Positions 56,744 to 64,000 of a stretch of 64,000 nt of DNA are shown here, piece after piece. Position 1 is the first letter of the stretch. Each line of letters starts with the position of its first letter. The notes beneath the pieces were generated by a model. That model did no database searches. It was given only the letters and a program-made list of their open reading frames with translations, and was not told the origin of the DNA. Both the position numbers and the translations under genes were made by a program. The stretch is from Arthrobacter sp. 18067 (lineage in GTDB: Bacteria; Actinomycetota; Actinomycetes; Actinomycetales; Micrococcaceae). The stretch covers positions 145,511 to 209,510 of the forward strand of contig NZ_CACSJJ010000006.1 in assembly GCF_902706295.1 (NCBI RefSeq), read 5' to 3'.

Positions 56744-57670
56744 GTGGACGGACAATCACTTCCCGCATCGATGCAAAGCGCAATGGAAGGCTTTCGGCGC
56801 TATCTCGAGGGTGAACGCGCCAGATCTGCGCACACTGTCCGTGCATACCTCGCTGATGTGGAGAGCCTTCTCGGATTTACCGTGCAGGAGGGAGTGGAGG
56901 AACTAGGGCAATTGGAGCTCGGTTCCCTCCGGCGGTGGCTCGGCGCTCAGAGCGAGGCGGGCATGGCCCGGGCAACCCTGGCACGTCGTGCGGCGACCGC
57001 CAGGTCCTTCACGGGGTGGGCTTTGAGGGAAGAACTCATTTCCATCGACCCGGCCGTCCGCCTGCAGGCACCCAAGCGCGACAAATCGTTGCCGGGCGTC
57101 CTGCAGCAGAAACAGGTTAGCCGGATCGTGGATGATCTGAACAATGCGGCCGTAGACGGGGGCCCCATGGCCGTGCGGAATCGCGCCATGGTGGAACTGC
57201 TTTACGCCACGGGAGTCCGGGTCGGCGAGCTTGCCGGCCTGGATATCGATGACCTCGACCCTGACCGACGGACATTGCGCGTTCTGGGTAAGGGAAACAA
57301 GGAGCGTACCGTGCCGTATGGTGTTCCGGCAGCTGTTGCAGTAGACGACTGGCTCCGGCGAGGTCGTCGAGCTCTGCTGACCGCCACCAGCGGACCCGCC
57401 TTGTTCCTCGGGGCCCGGGGCAATCGTGTTGATCCCCGCCAGATCCGGTCCGTGGTGAATGAACTGCTGCAGGCTTTGGGGGATACCTCTGCGACGGGTC
57501 CCCATGCGCTGAGGCACAGCGCCGCTACCCACCTGCTGGACGGCGGAGCCGATTTACGCGCTGTCCAGGAGATTCTCGGTCACAGCAGCCTCGCAACCAC
57601 GCAGATCTACACCCATGTCTCCGTTGACCGACTCCGCAAGAGCTATCAGCAGGCACATCCACGGGCGTGA
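56744..57670 (+). CDS. xerC: Tyrosine recombinase XerC
   Basis: A 308-residue site-specific recombinase that resolves chromosome dimers at dif with XerD. The N-terminal SAM-like domain is EGERARSAHTVRAYLADV; the catalytic residues are in ATGVRVGELAGL (Arg), HALRHSAATHLL (His-x-x-Arg), GHSSLATTQIYTHV (His and the nucleophile Tyr). GTG 56744 gives the usual short leader; TTG 56711 and ATG 56771 are alternatives and no start has a strong ribosome binding site. It follows dprA by 60 bases, a common neighbour. Confidence 0.92.
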   Translation: MDGQSLPASMQSAMEGFRRYLEGERARSAHTVRAYLADVESLLGFTVQEGVEELGQLELGSLRRWLGAQSEAGMARATLARRAATARSFTGWALREELISIDPAVRLQAPKRDKSLPGVLQQKQVSRIVDDLNNAAVDGGPMAVRNRAMVELLYATGVRVGELAGLDIDDLDPDRRTLRVLGKGNKERTVPYGVPAAVAVDDWLRRGRRALLTATSGPALFLGARGNRVDPRQIRSVVNELLQALGDTSATGPHALRHSAATHLLDGGADLRAVQEILGHSSLATTQIYTHVSVDRLRKSYQQAHPRA

Positions 57671-57907
57671 ACAAGTCCTCCCTGGAGCGGCACTGGCGGA
57701 AAAGGGCAGCGTGCGGCAAAATAAGAGCACCACGGGGAAGCCTTCGATTCACAGTTGAGGGTTACATCTGTGCCAAGATCGTCAGTAGCACTTCACATAA
57801 ATGAATAGCCTGTCAGGGTCCGCATTATTTCAAGGCATCCGGCAGCAACAGCAAACATCCAGGCAGAGGTCGTTGGGGAAGACGTACCTACAGCTATGGA
57901 GGATGGA

Positions 57908-58411
57908 ATGTCTGTTGCAACAACCCGCGGTGTCCTGTTTGTGCACTCGGCCCCTACGGCACTTTGCCCGCATGTTGAGTGGGCCATCGGATCGGTCGTT
58001 GACAAGCGGACCGATCTTGAGTGGACCCCGCAACCCGCAGCGCCCGGGATGTTCCGGGCCGAATTGTCGTGGACGGGAACCCCTGGTACCGGGGCACAGT
58101 TGGCGTCGGCCCTCCGGGGCTGGGCGCACCTGCGCTACGAGGTCACCGAAGAACCGAGCCAGGGAGTGGACGGGGCCCGTTGGTCCCACACCCCGGAGCT
58201 CGGTATTTTCCATGCCGTCACTGATGTCCACGGCAACATCATGGTGACCGAAGACCGTATCCGATACGCGTACGAGTCCGGTGCTGGAGATCCCTCAGCC
58301 GTTTACCACGAGCTCTCGCTGGCCCTCGGCGAAGCCTGGGATGAAGAGCTCGAACCCTTCCGTCATGCAGCTGAAGGTGCCCCTGTGCGTTGGCTGCACC
58401 AGGTCGGCTAG
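57908..58411 (+). CDS. DUF3145 family protein
   Basis: A 167-residue actinobacterial protein that begins SVATTRGVLFVHSAPTALCPHVEWA, the DUF3145 hallmark, and includes GMFRAELSWTGTPGTGAQLASAL and WSHTPELGIFHAVTD. Function unknown; it is widely conserved in actinobacteria. GGAGG five bases before ATG 57908 sets the start over ATG 57896. It converges with fabF across a strong hairpin. The 237 bases upstream to xerC hold no further gene that I can support. Confidence 0.9.
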   Translation: MSVATTRGVLFVHSAPTALCPHVEWAIGSVVDKRTDLEWTPQPAAPGMFRAELSWTGTPGTGAQLASALRGWAHLRYEVTEEPSQGVDGARWSHTPELGIFHAVTDVHGNIMVTEDRIRYAYESGAGDPSAVYHELSLALGEAWDEELEPFRHAAEGAPVRWLHQVG

Positions 58412-58440
58412 CACGACGAGGCAACGGACACCCCATAGCA

Positions 58441-58478
58441 ATGAAGAGGGCCCCACCAACTGGTGGGGCCCTCTTCAT
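58441..58478. terminator. Shared hairpin between DUF3145 and fabF
   Basis: Bases 58441-58458 pair with 58461-58478 in a perfect 18-bp stem, read here as a 16-bp stem with a short loop. GTTTCAT follows on the plus strand. It sits between convergent genes and can act in both directions, although neither side has a long T-tract. Confidence 0.8.
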
Positions 58479-58507
58479 GTTTCATCTATTCGGCGGCGAA
58501 GCCAGGC

Positions 58508-59743
58508 TTAGACATTCCTGACCGCAATGACGGCGTTGTGCCCGCCGAAACCGAAGGAGTTGCTCAACGCGACGATATCGCCGGCAGGCAAGTCCCGGAC
58601 CGATGTCACGACGTCAAGCGGGATCTCCGGATCCTGGTTCTCAAGGTTGATCGTGACAGGTGCCTTGCGCTCGTAGACGGCCAGCACTGTCAGGACAGCC
58701 TCAACGGCGCCTGAAGCGCCCAGGAGGTGGCCCATCTGGGACTTGGTGGCGGAGACCGCGACATTGTCCACGTGGGTCCCCAAAGCGGCACGCAGGGCCG
58801 TGTACTCGGGCTTGTCACCAACCGGGGTTGACGTGGCATGCGCGTTGACGTGGACCACGTCCTCAGCCTGGATCCGGCCATCAAACATGGCGGCTTTCAG
58901 GGCACGCGTAGCGCCCAGGCCTTCGGGGTCCGGTGCCGTGATGTGGTAGGCATCCGCAGTTACCGATGTGCCAGCGAGTTCGGCATAGATGCGTGCTCCA
59001 CGGGCGATTGCATGCTCTTCGGCTTCGAGAACCAAAGCGCCGGCACCTTCACCCATGACGAAGCCGTCACGGTCGATGTCGTAAGGGCGGGATGCGCGTT
59101 CCGGCTCATCGTTGCGGCGGGAGAGCGCTTGCATGGAGGAGAATGCGGCCAAGGGCATCGGGTGGATGGCAGCTTCCGCGCCACCGCACACTACAACGTC
59201 GGCCTTGCCTGAACGGATGAGGTCCAGGCCGAGATGGAGGGCTTCCGTGCCTGATGCACAGGCTGAAACGGGAGTGTGCGCTCCTGCGCGGGCGCCGAGG
59301 TCGAGGCTGACAGCCGCTGCCACGCCGTTGGGCATCAGCATGGGAACGGTCATGGGCAGGACCCGGCGGGGGCCCTTATCCCTGAGGGTGTCCCAGGCAT
59401 CCAGGAGGGTCCAGACGCCGCCGATGCCGGTGGCAAAAGCAACCGCCAGGCGGTCGTGGTCGAGGTCCTCGATCCCGGAGTCGGCCCATGCTTCACGGGC
59501 TGCGATGACGCCGAACTGGGTGGAGGGGTCCATGCGCTTGGCCTCAACACGGCTCAGGACCTCGAGGGCCGGCGTCGAGCAGCGGGCAGCAAAGTGGACG
59601 GGGAGGTCGTACTTGGCCACCCACTCGTCTTCGAGCGTGCGGGCGCCGGAAACCCCTTTCAACGCGTTCTGCCACATTGTGGGTACGTCGCCGCCGATGG
59701 GAGTGGTGGCCCCCAGACCGGTTATGACTACTTTGCGTGCCAT
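58508..59743 (-). CDS. fabF: Beta-ketoacyl-ACP synthase II
   Basis: A 411-residue condensing enzyme that elongates acyl-ACP with malonyl-ACP. It has the Cys in SACASG (about residue 163), and the two histidines in NAHATSTPVGD and SQMGHLLGASGAVEA. It begins ARKVVITGLGATTPIG. It is the last gene of fabD-fabH-acpP-fabF; a 133-base gap separates it from acpP, and a copy of the GAAGGCTACAA motif lies 50 bases upstream, so it may also have its own promoter. Confidence 0.95.
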   Translation of the reverse strand: MARKVVITGLGATTPIGGDVPTMWQNALKGVSGARTLEDEWVAKYDLPVHFAARCSTPALEVLSRVEAKRMDPSTQFGVIAAREAWADSGIEDLDHDRLAVAFATGIGGVWTLLDAWDTLRDKGPRRVLPMTVPMLMPNGVAAAVSLDLGARAGAHTPVSACASGTEALHLGLDLIRSGKADVVVCGGAEAAIHPMPLAAFSSMQALSRRNDEPERASRPYDIDRDGFVMGEGAGALVLEAEEHAIARGARIYAELAGTSVTADAYHITAPDPEGLGATRALKAAMFDGRIQAEDVVHVNAHATSTPVGDKPEYTALRAALGTHVDNVAVSATKSQMGHLLGASGAVEAVLTVLAVYERKAPVTINLENQDPEIPLDVVTSVRDLPAGDIVALSNSFGFGGHNAVIAVRNV

Positions 59744-59792
59744 GCGATCACTCTCTGTCGGATCAGCCGTTCTACCTGCAGGGTTTCACAGG

Positions 59793-59803
59793 GAAGGCTA
59801 CAA
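59793..59803 (-). promoter_or_regulatory. fab motif copy upstream of fabF
   Basis: Plus-strand GAAGGCTACAA, that is TTGTAGCCTTC on the coding strand, matches the copy in front of the PucR-type regulator exactly and the fabD copy at ten of eleven bases. It contains TAGCCT, a possible -10. Confidence 0.5.
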
Positions 59804-59876
59804 AATCTTTGGGCGTTACTGCGGCTGTGCCGGGCGCAAGGATAGGAATCCCGGCCCGGCACAGCTGGTGTCAGGA

Positions 59877-60122
59877 CTAGGCCTGTGCGTTGGCGATGAA
59901 GCTGACGGCGTCGCCGACGGTCTTGAGGTTCTTGACCTCTTCGTCGGGGATGCGAACGCCGAACTTCTCTTCAGCGTTGACAACGATGGTCATCATGGAG
60001 ATGGAGTCGATGTCCAGGTCCTCGGTGAAGGACTTGTCCAGCTCCACGGCTTCGGTGGCGAGGCCCGTCTCTTCGTTGACGATTTCAGCCAGGCCGGCCA
60101 GGATTTCTTCGTTGCTAGCCAT
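59877..60122 (-). CDS. acpP: Acyl carrier protein
   Basis: An 81-residue acidic carrier of growing acyl chains. The phosphopantetheine serine is Ser40 in DIDSISMM; the usual Leu after Ser is Ile here. AAAAGGAG lies just before the ATG at 60122. The protein starts ASNEEILAGLAEIVNEETG. The gap to fabH (60123-60237) has small hairpins but no gene. Confidence 0.95.
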   Translation of the reverse strand: MASNEEILAGLAEIVNEETGLATEAVELDKSFTEDLDIDSISMMTIVVNAEEKFGVRIPDEEVKNLKTVGDAVSFIANAQA

Positions 60123-60237
60123 TGTTGGCTCCTTTTCTTGTTGTACCGGCTACTGCCGGAAAGGGGGCAAACCGCGGGTTACGGTTTGGGTTTGTAAGTC
60201 GTATTCAGTTGGCTGGAGGCTGCAGGCCAATCCAGGT

Positions 60238-61299
60238 CTACGGCAGAACTACTACCTGGGCGCCGAAGACCAGTCCGGCGCCGAACCCGATCTGCAGGGC
60301 CAGGCCGCCGCTCAGCTCAGGGTTTTCCTGAAGCAAGCGGTGCGTTGCCAGCGGGATGGAAGCCGCGGACGTATTGCCCGCCTGGGCGATGTCGCGGCCG
60401 ATGACAACGGATTCGGGAAGCTTGAGCTTCTTAACCATCTCGTCGATGATTCGCATGTTTGCCTGATGCGGAACGAACGCAGCGAGATCGGTGGCTTCGA
60501 TGCCGGCCGCGTCCAAGGCCTGCTGGGCTACCTTTGCCATTTCCCAGACTGCCCAGCGGAATACGGTTTGGCCGTCCTGCCGCAGTGTCGGCCAGACATC
60601 CTGGGTTGCCGAGAGGATGGCGGGGTCGTCGATTTCGTCGGAGTGGCGTGCGGATTCGCCCAGCTTCTTGACGTCCTCAAGTGAGTGGGTCATGCCAATG
60701 GCATCCCACTTACTGCCGTCCGAGCCCCACACTGAAGGCCCGATTCCCGGGGTGTCGGATGGGCCCACTACGACAGCGCCGGCGCCGTCGCCGAGGAGGA
60801 ACGAAATGGTGCGCTCGTGGTTGTCGATGACGTCGGAGAGTTTCTCCGCGCCCACAACCAATACGTACTGGGCTGCACCGGAGCGGACCAAGGCGTCGGC
60901 CTGGGCCACGCCGTAGCAGTACCCTGCACAGGCGGCAGAGATGTCGAAGGCGGGTGCCGGCGTCGCGCCCAAGCGGTCGGTGAGCGCGGCGGCGGCGGAC
61001 GGCGTCGCGTACGGGTGCGTCACGGTGGACACAATCACGGCCCCGAGTTGGGACGCTTCGATTCCTGCCTGTTGGAGCGCCTCGCGTGCGGCGCCTTCGG
61101 CCATGTCGATGACGCTGACGTCAGCGGCTGCGCGGTGGCGTGTGATGATTCCGGTGCGTTGGCGGATCCATTCGTCCGATGAGTCGATCCATTGGCAGAC
61201 GTCGTCGTTGGTGACGATGACATCAGGGCGATAGGCGCCGATACCCAGGATGCGGGCGTTCTCGTTGACGACAGCCTTGTTCAATACGGGGGTGCTCAT
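60238..61299 (-). CDS. fabH: Beta-ketoacyl-ACP synthase III
   Basis: A 353-residue enzyme that starts fatty acid synthesis by condensing an acyl-CoA with malonyl-ACP; in this group branched primers are likely, given the iso and anteiso acids of these bacteria. The Cys-His-Asn triad is in SAACAGY, VPHQANMRI and AGNTSAAS. Its ATG overlaps the fabD stop (61299-61296) as ATGA. The N-terminal 17 residues before ARILGIGAYRP are variable. Confidence 0.95.
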   Translation of the reverse strand: MSTPVLNKAVVNENARILGIGAYRPDVIVTNDDVCQWIDSSDEWIRQRTGIITRHRAAADVSVIDMAEGAAREALQQAGIEASQLGAVIVSTVTHPYATPSAAAALTDRLGATPAPAFDISAACAGYCYGVAQADALVRSGAAQYVLVVGAEKLSDVIDNHERTISFLLGDGAGAVVVGPSDTPGIGPSVWGSDGSKWDAIGMTHSLEDVKKLGESARHSDEIDDPAILSATQDVWPTLRQDGQTVFRWAVWEMAKVAQQALDAAGIEATDLAAFVPHQANMRIIDEMVKKLKLPESVVIGRDIAQAGNTSAASIPLATHRLLQENPELSGGLALQIGFGAGLVFGAQVVVLP

Positions 61300-62225
61300 G
61301 CCTGCCCCTCCAATTCTGCGAAGAGTGCGAGAGCCGCGGACAGGTCATCCGGGGTCTTGACGGCAACTGTCTTGACGCCGGGCATGCCGCGCTTGGCCAA
61401 GCCTGCGAGGGTGCCGGCGGGGGCAAGTTCAATGACACCGGTGACGCCGCGCGCAACCAGCGTTTCCATGCACTTGTCCCAGCGGACGGGGCGGGACACC
61501 TGGGCGATCAGGCTGTCGACTGCGGCAGGTCCTGCCGTTACTTCCTTGCCGTCGAAGTTCGACAACAGCGGAACTGCCGGATTCTGCGGCGACAGCGACG
61601 GCTTGAGGGATTCGAGCGCGCTGACGGCCGGGGCCATGTGCGAGGTGTGGAATGCACCTGCAACCTTGAGCGGGATCACGCGTGCCTTGGCCGGGGGGTT
61701 GTCTGCGAGGACTTTGAGCTGGTCGAAGGTGCCGGCGGCAACTGTTTGCCCTGCGCCATTGACGTTCGCGGGGGTTGCGCCGGATGCCTCGATGGCCGCC
61801 AGGACCTCGGCGGGGTCGCCTCCGACAACGGCGCTCATGCCGGTGGGGGTCACTGCGGCTGCCGCGGCCATGCTGTTGGCCCGCTCCCGGACGAAGGTCA
61901 TGGCTTCGGCCTCGGTGAGGACGCCTGCCAGGGCAGAGGCCGTGATCTCCCCAACGGAATGCCCGGCGAGGATGACGGGAAGGGTGCTGAGTTCGACGTC
62001 GAACAAAGACTTGGCGGCTACGAGGCCGGCAGCAACGATCAGCGGCTGAGCCACCGCGGTGTCTTTGATGGTCTCTTCGTCCGAGGTGGTTCCGTGGGCC
62101 TTGAGGTCAATGCCTGCGATCTCGCTCAGGGAGGCCAATTGGCCTTCGACGGAAGGGAGTTCGAGCCAAGGGGCCAAAAATCCGGGGGTCTGGGAGCCCT
62201 GTCCAGGGCAGACGATTGCAAGCAC
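61296..62225 (-). CDS. fabD: Malonyl-CoA:ACP transacylase
   Basis: A 309-residue transacylase that loads malonyl groups on ACP. The nucleophile is in AGHSVGEITA (GHSxG) and the catalytic His in VAGAFHTSHM; the protein starts LAIVCPGQGSQTPGF. GTG 62225 is chosen because the extension to 62258 is not family-like. It is the first gene of the fab operon; the palindromic TTGTAG-N5-CTACAA lies 68 bases upstream. Confidence 0.95.
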   Translation of the reverse strand: MLAIVCPGQGSQTPGFLAPWLELPSVEGQLASLSEIAGIDLKAHGTTSDEETIKDTAVAQPLIVAAGLVAAKSLFDVELSTLPVILAGHSVGEITASALAGVLTEAEAMTFVRERANSMAAAAAVTPTGMSAVVGGDPAEVLAAIEASGATPANVNGAGQTVAAGTFDQLKVLADNPPAKARVIPLKVAGAFHTSHMAPAVSALESLKPSLSPQNPAVPLLSNFDGKEVTAGPAAVDSLIAQVSRPVRWDKCMETLVARGVTGVIELAPAGTLAGLAKRGMPGVKTVAVKTPDDLSAALALFAELEGQA

Positions 62226-62292
62226 GTATCCAGCTTTCCAAATTGCCACGTGATCCACTGGTGTTTTGGTACACCAAGCTCACTGGGTCAGT

Positions 62293-62309
62293 TTGTAGGA
62301 AGTCTACAA
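62293..62309. promoter_or_regulatory. Palindrome upstream of fabD
   Basis: TTGTAG (62293-62298) and CTACAA (62304-62309) form a perfect inverted repeat with a five-base spacer. The right half lies in GAAGTCTACAA, one base different from the copies before fabF and the regulator. On the coding strand TAGACT (62306-62301) could be a -10 with a leader of about 70 bases. It is between fabD and the PucR-type gene. Confidence 0.55.
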
Positions 62310-62313
62310 CGGT

Positions 62314-63594
62314 TCAGTTCTGTGAACGCGACGCGTGACGTTCGGGGGCGGCTTTTGGTTGGGCCGAAAGCCTGCCGACTACCAAGGCGGTTTGAAGCAC
62401 AAAAGCCTCCCTTGGAAGGAGCGGATCCCAGCCTGTGACGTCGCAGACACGCTTCAAACGGTAGCGCACAGTATTGGCATGGACGAACAGTTCACGGGCC
62501 GTGGCTTCCAGGGAGTGCCCCAGTTCAAGATAGGTGCCCAACGTTTCCACCAAGCCGTTCGAGGCGGCCAACAGCGGCCTGTAGATGTTCTTGATCAGCG
62601 ACCTGCGTGCGGCATCGTCCCCGGAGACAACCCGCTCGGGAAGCAGGTCATCGGCGGCGACGGGCCGTGGTGCGGAGGGCCACGCACGAGCGGCAGTGAG
62701 CCCAGCGAATGCCGCCTGCGCGGAGCTGCTCGCTTCCAGGAGCGACCCCGCCTCCGGCCCGTAAACAACGGCTCCGGGGGCGAAAAGCTCACTGAGCTTG
62801 ACGTACGCGGTGTCGCGGTCCTGCACTCCACCAAGGATCAGGATCAGCCGGTCGCCTTGGATTCCCACCAGGGCATCCTCAGCGAAACGCCCGGCGGTCC
62901 GGCGCAGTTCGCTGACGTAGCTGGCGCTGGGTTCCGACGGCGAATTGCCCACCATTACCGTGAAGCGCTCCTGTGCCTTCCAGCCGAGGGCAGCAATCCG
63001 GGACCTGAGCGCGTCCGTGTTCTCGCCGCGCAGGATGGCGTCAACGATCAGCGCTTCAAGGCGGGTGTCCCAGGAACCGCGGGATTCGGCAGCCCTCGCA
63101 TAAACATCGGCGGCTGCGAAAGCCACTTCACGCGAATAGCGCAGGACGGCCTCCCGCAATGAAGGTTGGTCTGATTCCGGCGCGATAACAGGAACCTGGT
63201 CCTCGACGACTTCCACCACGATCCGGATCAGCTGGAGGGCCTTTTGCAGGCTGATGGAGCGCGTCAGTTCCGTGGGGGCGTTACCGAAGACGTCGGTCAG
63301 GATCCATGACGGCGAACTCGGCCGTTCGTACCACGTCACAAATGCCGCGATGCCGTTCTGCGCTACCAGTCCCAGCGCGGAGCGCTCATCGGAGCTGAGG
63401 CGGCTGTACCAGGGCAGCGACTTCTCGAGTTGGCGCATGGTGCTGGTGGACAGCTGGCCCACGTTGGCGCGGAGTTGCCGCAGAGTTTCGGCCTTTTCAG
63501 GCGACAATGCCTGGGTTGTTGCCTTGCGCTTGGAAGTTGTTTTGCTTGGCTCTGCCATGGAATGAGCATACGGGCCATCCCGCGCAAGCTCCAT
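62314..63594 (-). CDS. PucR/CdaR-type regulator of the fab operon (FasR-like)
   Basis: A 426-residue regulator. The N terminus is basic, the middle resembles a GGDEF-like or CdaR sensor region, and the C-terminal PucR helix-turn-helix is ELGHSLEATARELFVHANTVRYRLKRV. A PucR-type protein just upstream of fabD is conserved in actinobacteria; in Streptomyces coelicolor FasR activates fabDHPF, so the same role is inferred. The ATG at 63594 lies eight bases after TAGCCT, suggesting a leaderless mRNA; ATG 63558 (MAEPSKTTSKRK) is the alternative. The motif shared with fabD and fabF overlaps this -10, hinting at autoregulation. Confidence 0.82.
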   Translation of the reverse strand: MELARDGPYAHSMAEPSKTTSKRKATTQALSPEKAETLRQLRANVGQLSTSTMRQLEKSLPWYSRLSSDERSALGLVAQNGIAAFVTWYERPSSPSWILTDVFGNAPTELTRSISLQKALQLIRIVVEVVEDQVPVIAPESDQPSLREAVLRYSREVAFAAADVYARAAESRGSWDTRLEALIVDAILRGENTDALRSRIAALGWKAQERFTVMVGNSPSEPSASYVSELRRTAGRFAEDALVGIQGDRLILILGGVQDRDTAYVKLSELFAPGAVVYGPEAGSLLEASSSAQAAFAGLTAARAWPSAPRPVAADDLLPERVVSGDDAARRSLIKNIYRPLLAASNGLVETLGTYLELGHSLEATARELFVHANTVRYRLKRVCDVTGWDPLLPREAFVLQTALVVGRLSAQPKAAPERHASRSQN

Positions 63595-63600
63595 TTGTGA

Positions 63601-63621
63601 GAAGGCTACAACTTGCGTTGT
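63601..63621. promoter_or_regulatory. fab motif copy at the regulator promoter
   Basis: GAAGGCTACAA (63601-63611) sits at the start of ACAAC-N4-GTTGT (63608-63621), an inverted repeat. On the coding strand GTGACC-N17-TAGCCT could be the promoter, with the ATG at 63594 eight bases downstream. The motif therefore overlaps the core promoter. Confidence 0.5.
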
Positions 63622-63665
63622 TGCTGGTCACATGATCGGAAGCGGCATCCCGCTGGGTTAAACCA

Positions 63666-63709
63666 CGACGGCGGCCCCCACCTTTCGGTGGAAGCCGCCG
63701 TCGCGTTTT
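63666..63709. terminator. Terminator hairpin between aceE and the PucR gene
   Basis: CGACGGCGGC (63666-63675) pairs with GCCGCCGTCG (63694-63703), with inner CCACC/GGTGG. A short T-tract (63706-63709) follows on the plus strand. The hairpin lies beyond the 3' end of aceE on the minus strand. A second small hairpin is at 63730-63746 (GCCGGAC-N3-GTCCGGC). Confidence 0.65.
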
Positions 63710-63755
63710 ATGGCTGGGTTAGCCCCGTCGCCGGACAGCGTCCGGCAACCAGCAG

Positions 63756-64000
63756 TTAGGCGTCTCCGCCTGCTCCGCCGGTGGTGCCGGCGTTTACATC
63801 CAGGAGCCGGTACTTATCGATGGCCTTCTCCAGGGCGCCTTCTTCAACTTCTCCCTTGGCGGCGAGCAGTTGGAGGGTTTTGGCGACGATGGAGTGGGTG
63901 TCGTTTTTGAAGTAGCGGCGGGCGGCTTGGCGGGTGTCGGAGAAGCCGAAGCCGTCTGCTCCGAGGGAGGCGAAGTCGTTGGGGATGAATTGGCGGATTT
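63756..64000 (-). CDS. aceE: Pyruvate dehydrogenase E1 component, 3' end
   Basis: The last 81 codons of a gene running into the window from the right. The translated end contains NDFASLGADGFGFSDTR and ARRYFKNDTHSIVAKTLQLL, which match the C terminus of homodimeric AceE, and a Gly-rich tail before TAA (63758-63756). AceE decarboxylates pyruvate with thiamine diphosphate and feeds acetyl-CoA synthesis, so its place next to the fab regulator is metabolically fitting. The 5' part is outside. Confidence 0.85.
   Translation of the reverse strand, partial: IRQFIPNDFASLGADGFGFSDTRQAARRYFKNDTHSIVAKTLQLLAAKGEVEEGALEKAIDKYRLLDVNAGTTGGAGGDA

Overview
The window looks like a core-chromosome segment of a high-GC Gram-positive bacterium of the Micrococcaceae, most likely Arthrobacter or Paenarthrobacter. 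The reasons are uniformly high GC with many GTG and TTG starts, -10 elements of TANNNT type, actinobacterial family proteins (DUF3515, DUF2469, DUF3145), an actinobacterial fabD-fabH-acpP-fabF order, and strong protein-level resemblance to Arthrobacter sequences as I remember them. No search could be run, so the genus is inferred. I see no insertion sequence, prophage, CRISPR array or integrated element.

Layout. 1-63: 3' end of a tRNA and its terminator. 130-3527: a translationally coupled pair of membrane-anchored dynamin-like GTPases. 3524-6992: leucine block, with a divergent IclR regulator (LtbR/NdgR type) and leuCD. 7203-11492: envelope and lipid genes murA-plsC-gpsA-ddl, overlapping in a chain. 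11519-19792: a DUF3515 lipoprotein, thiL, a DAK2 protein, recG, rsmD, a spermidine-synthase-like protein, an aminotransferase and coaD. 19934-22422: DUF177-rpmF-rnc-mutM. 22597-30590: the least conserved part, with a membrane-anchored unknown, an MFS transporter, a TolB-like anchored protein and a 1,635-residue secreted multidomain protein on the other strand. 30947-42187: smc, ftsY, an MFS exporter, amtB-glnK, zwf (antisense) and ffh. 42257-47631: a degenerate alpha/beta hydrolase, thiC under a TPP riboswitch, an amidohydrolase, a two-domain VOC protein and an unknown. 47869-57670: rpsP-khpA-rimM-trmD, rplS, two lepB genes, rnhB, DUF2469, yraN, comM, dprA and xerC. 57908-64000: DUF3145, the type II fatty acid operon fabD-fabH-acpP-fabF on the minus strand, its PucR-type regulator, and the 3' end of aceE.

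How the genes work together. SRP (Ffh), its receptor (FtsY) and signal peptidases (LepB) form the secretion route. RpsP, RplS, RpmF, RimM, TrmD, RsmD and RNase III serve ribosome and tRNA maturation. FabDHPF, PlsC and GpsA feed phospholipid synthesis, with MurA and Ddl in peptidoglycan synthesis. ThiL and ThiC are the thiamine genes. AmtB and GlnK handle ammonium, with a GlnR-like box upstream and no glnD where related actinobacteria carry it.

Most notable observations: the giant DMFase-like secreted protein with four DUF4082 modules; an 11-bp motif shared upstream of fabD, fabF and the adjacent PucR-type regulator; a spermidine-synthase-like gene whose conserved N terminus can only start at CTG; a DUF177 gene best explained by an ATT start; a 24-bp tandem repeat that duplicates the ribosome binding site and start codon of thiL; and a recurrent TANNNT-N6-start-codon arrangement implying many leaderless mRNAs.
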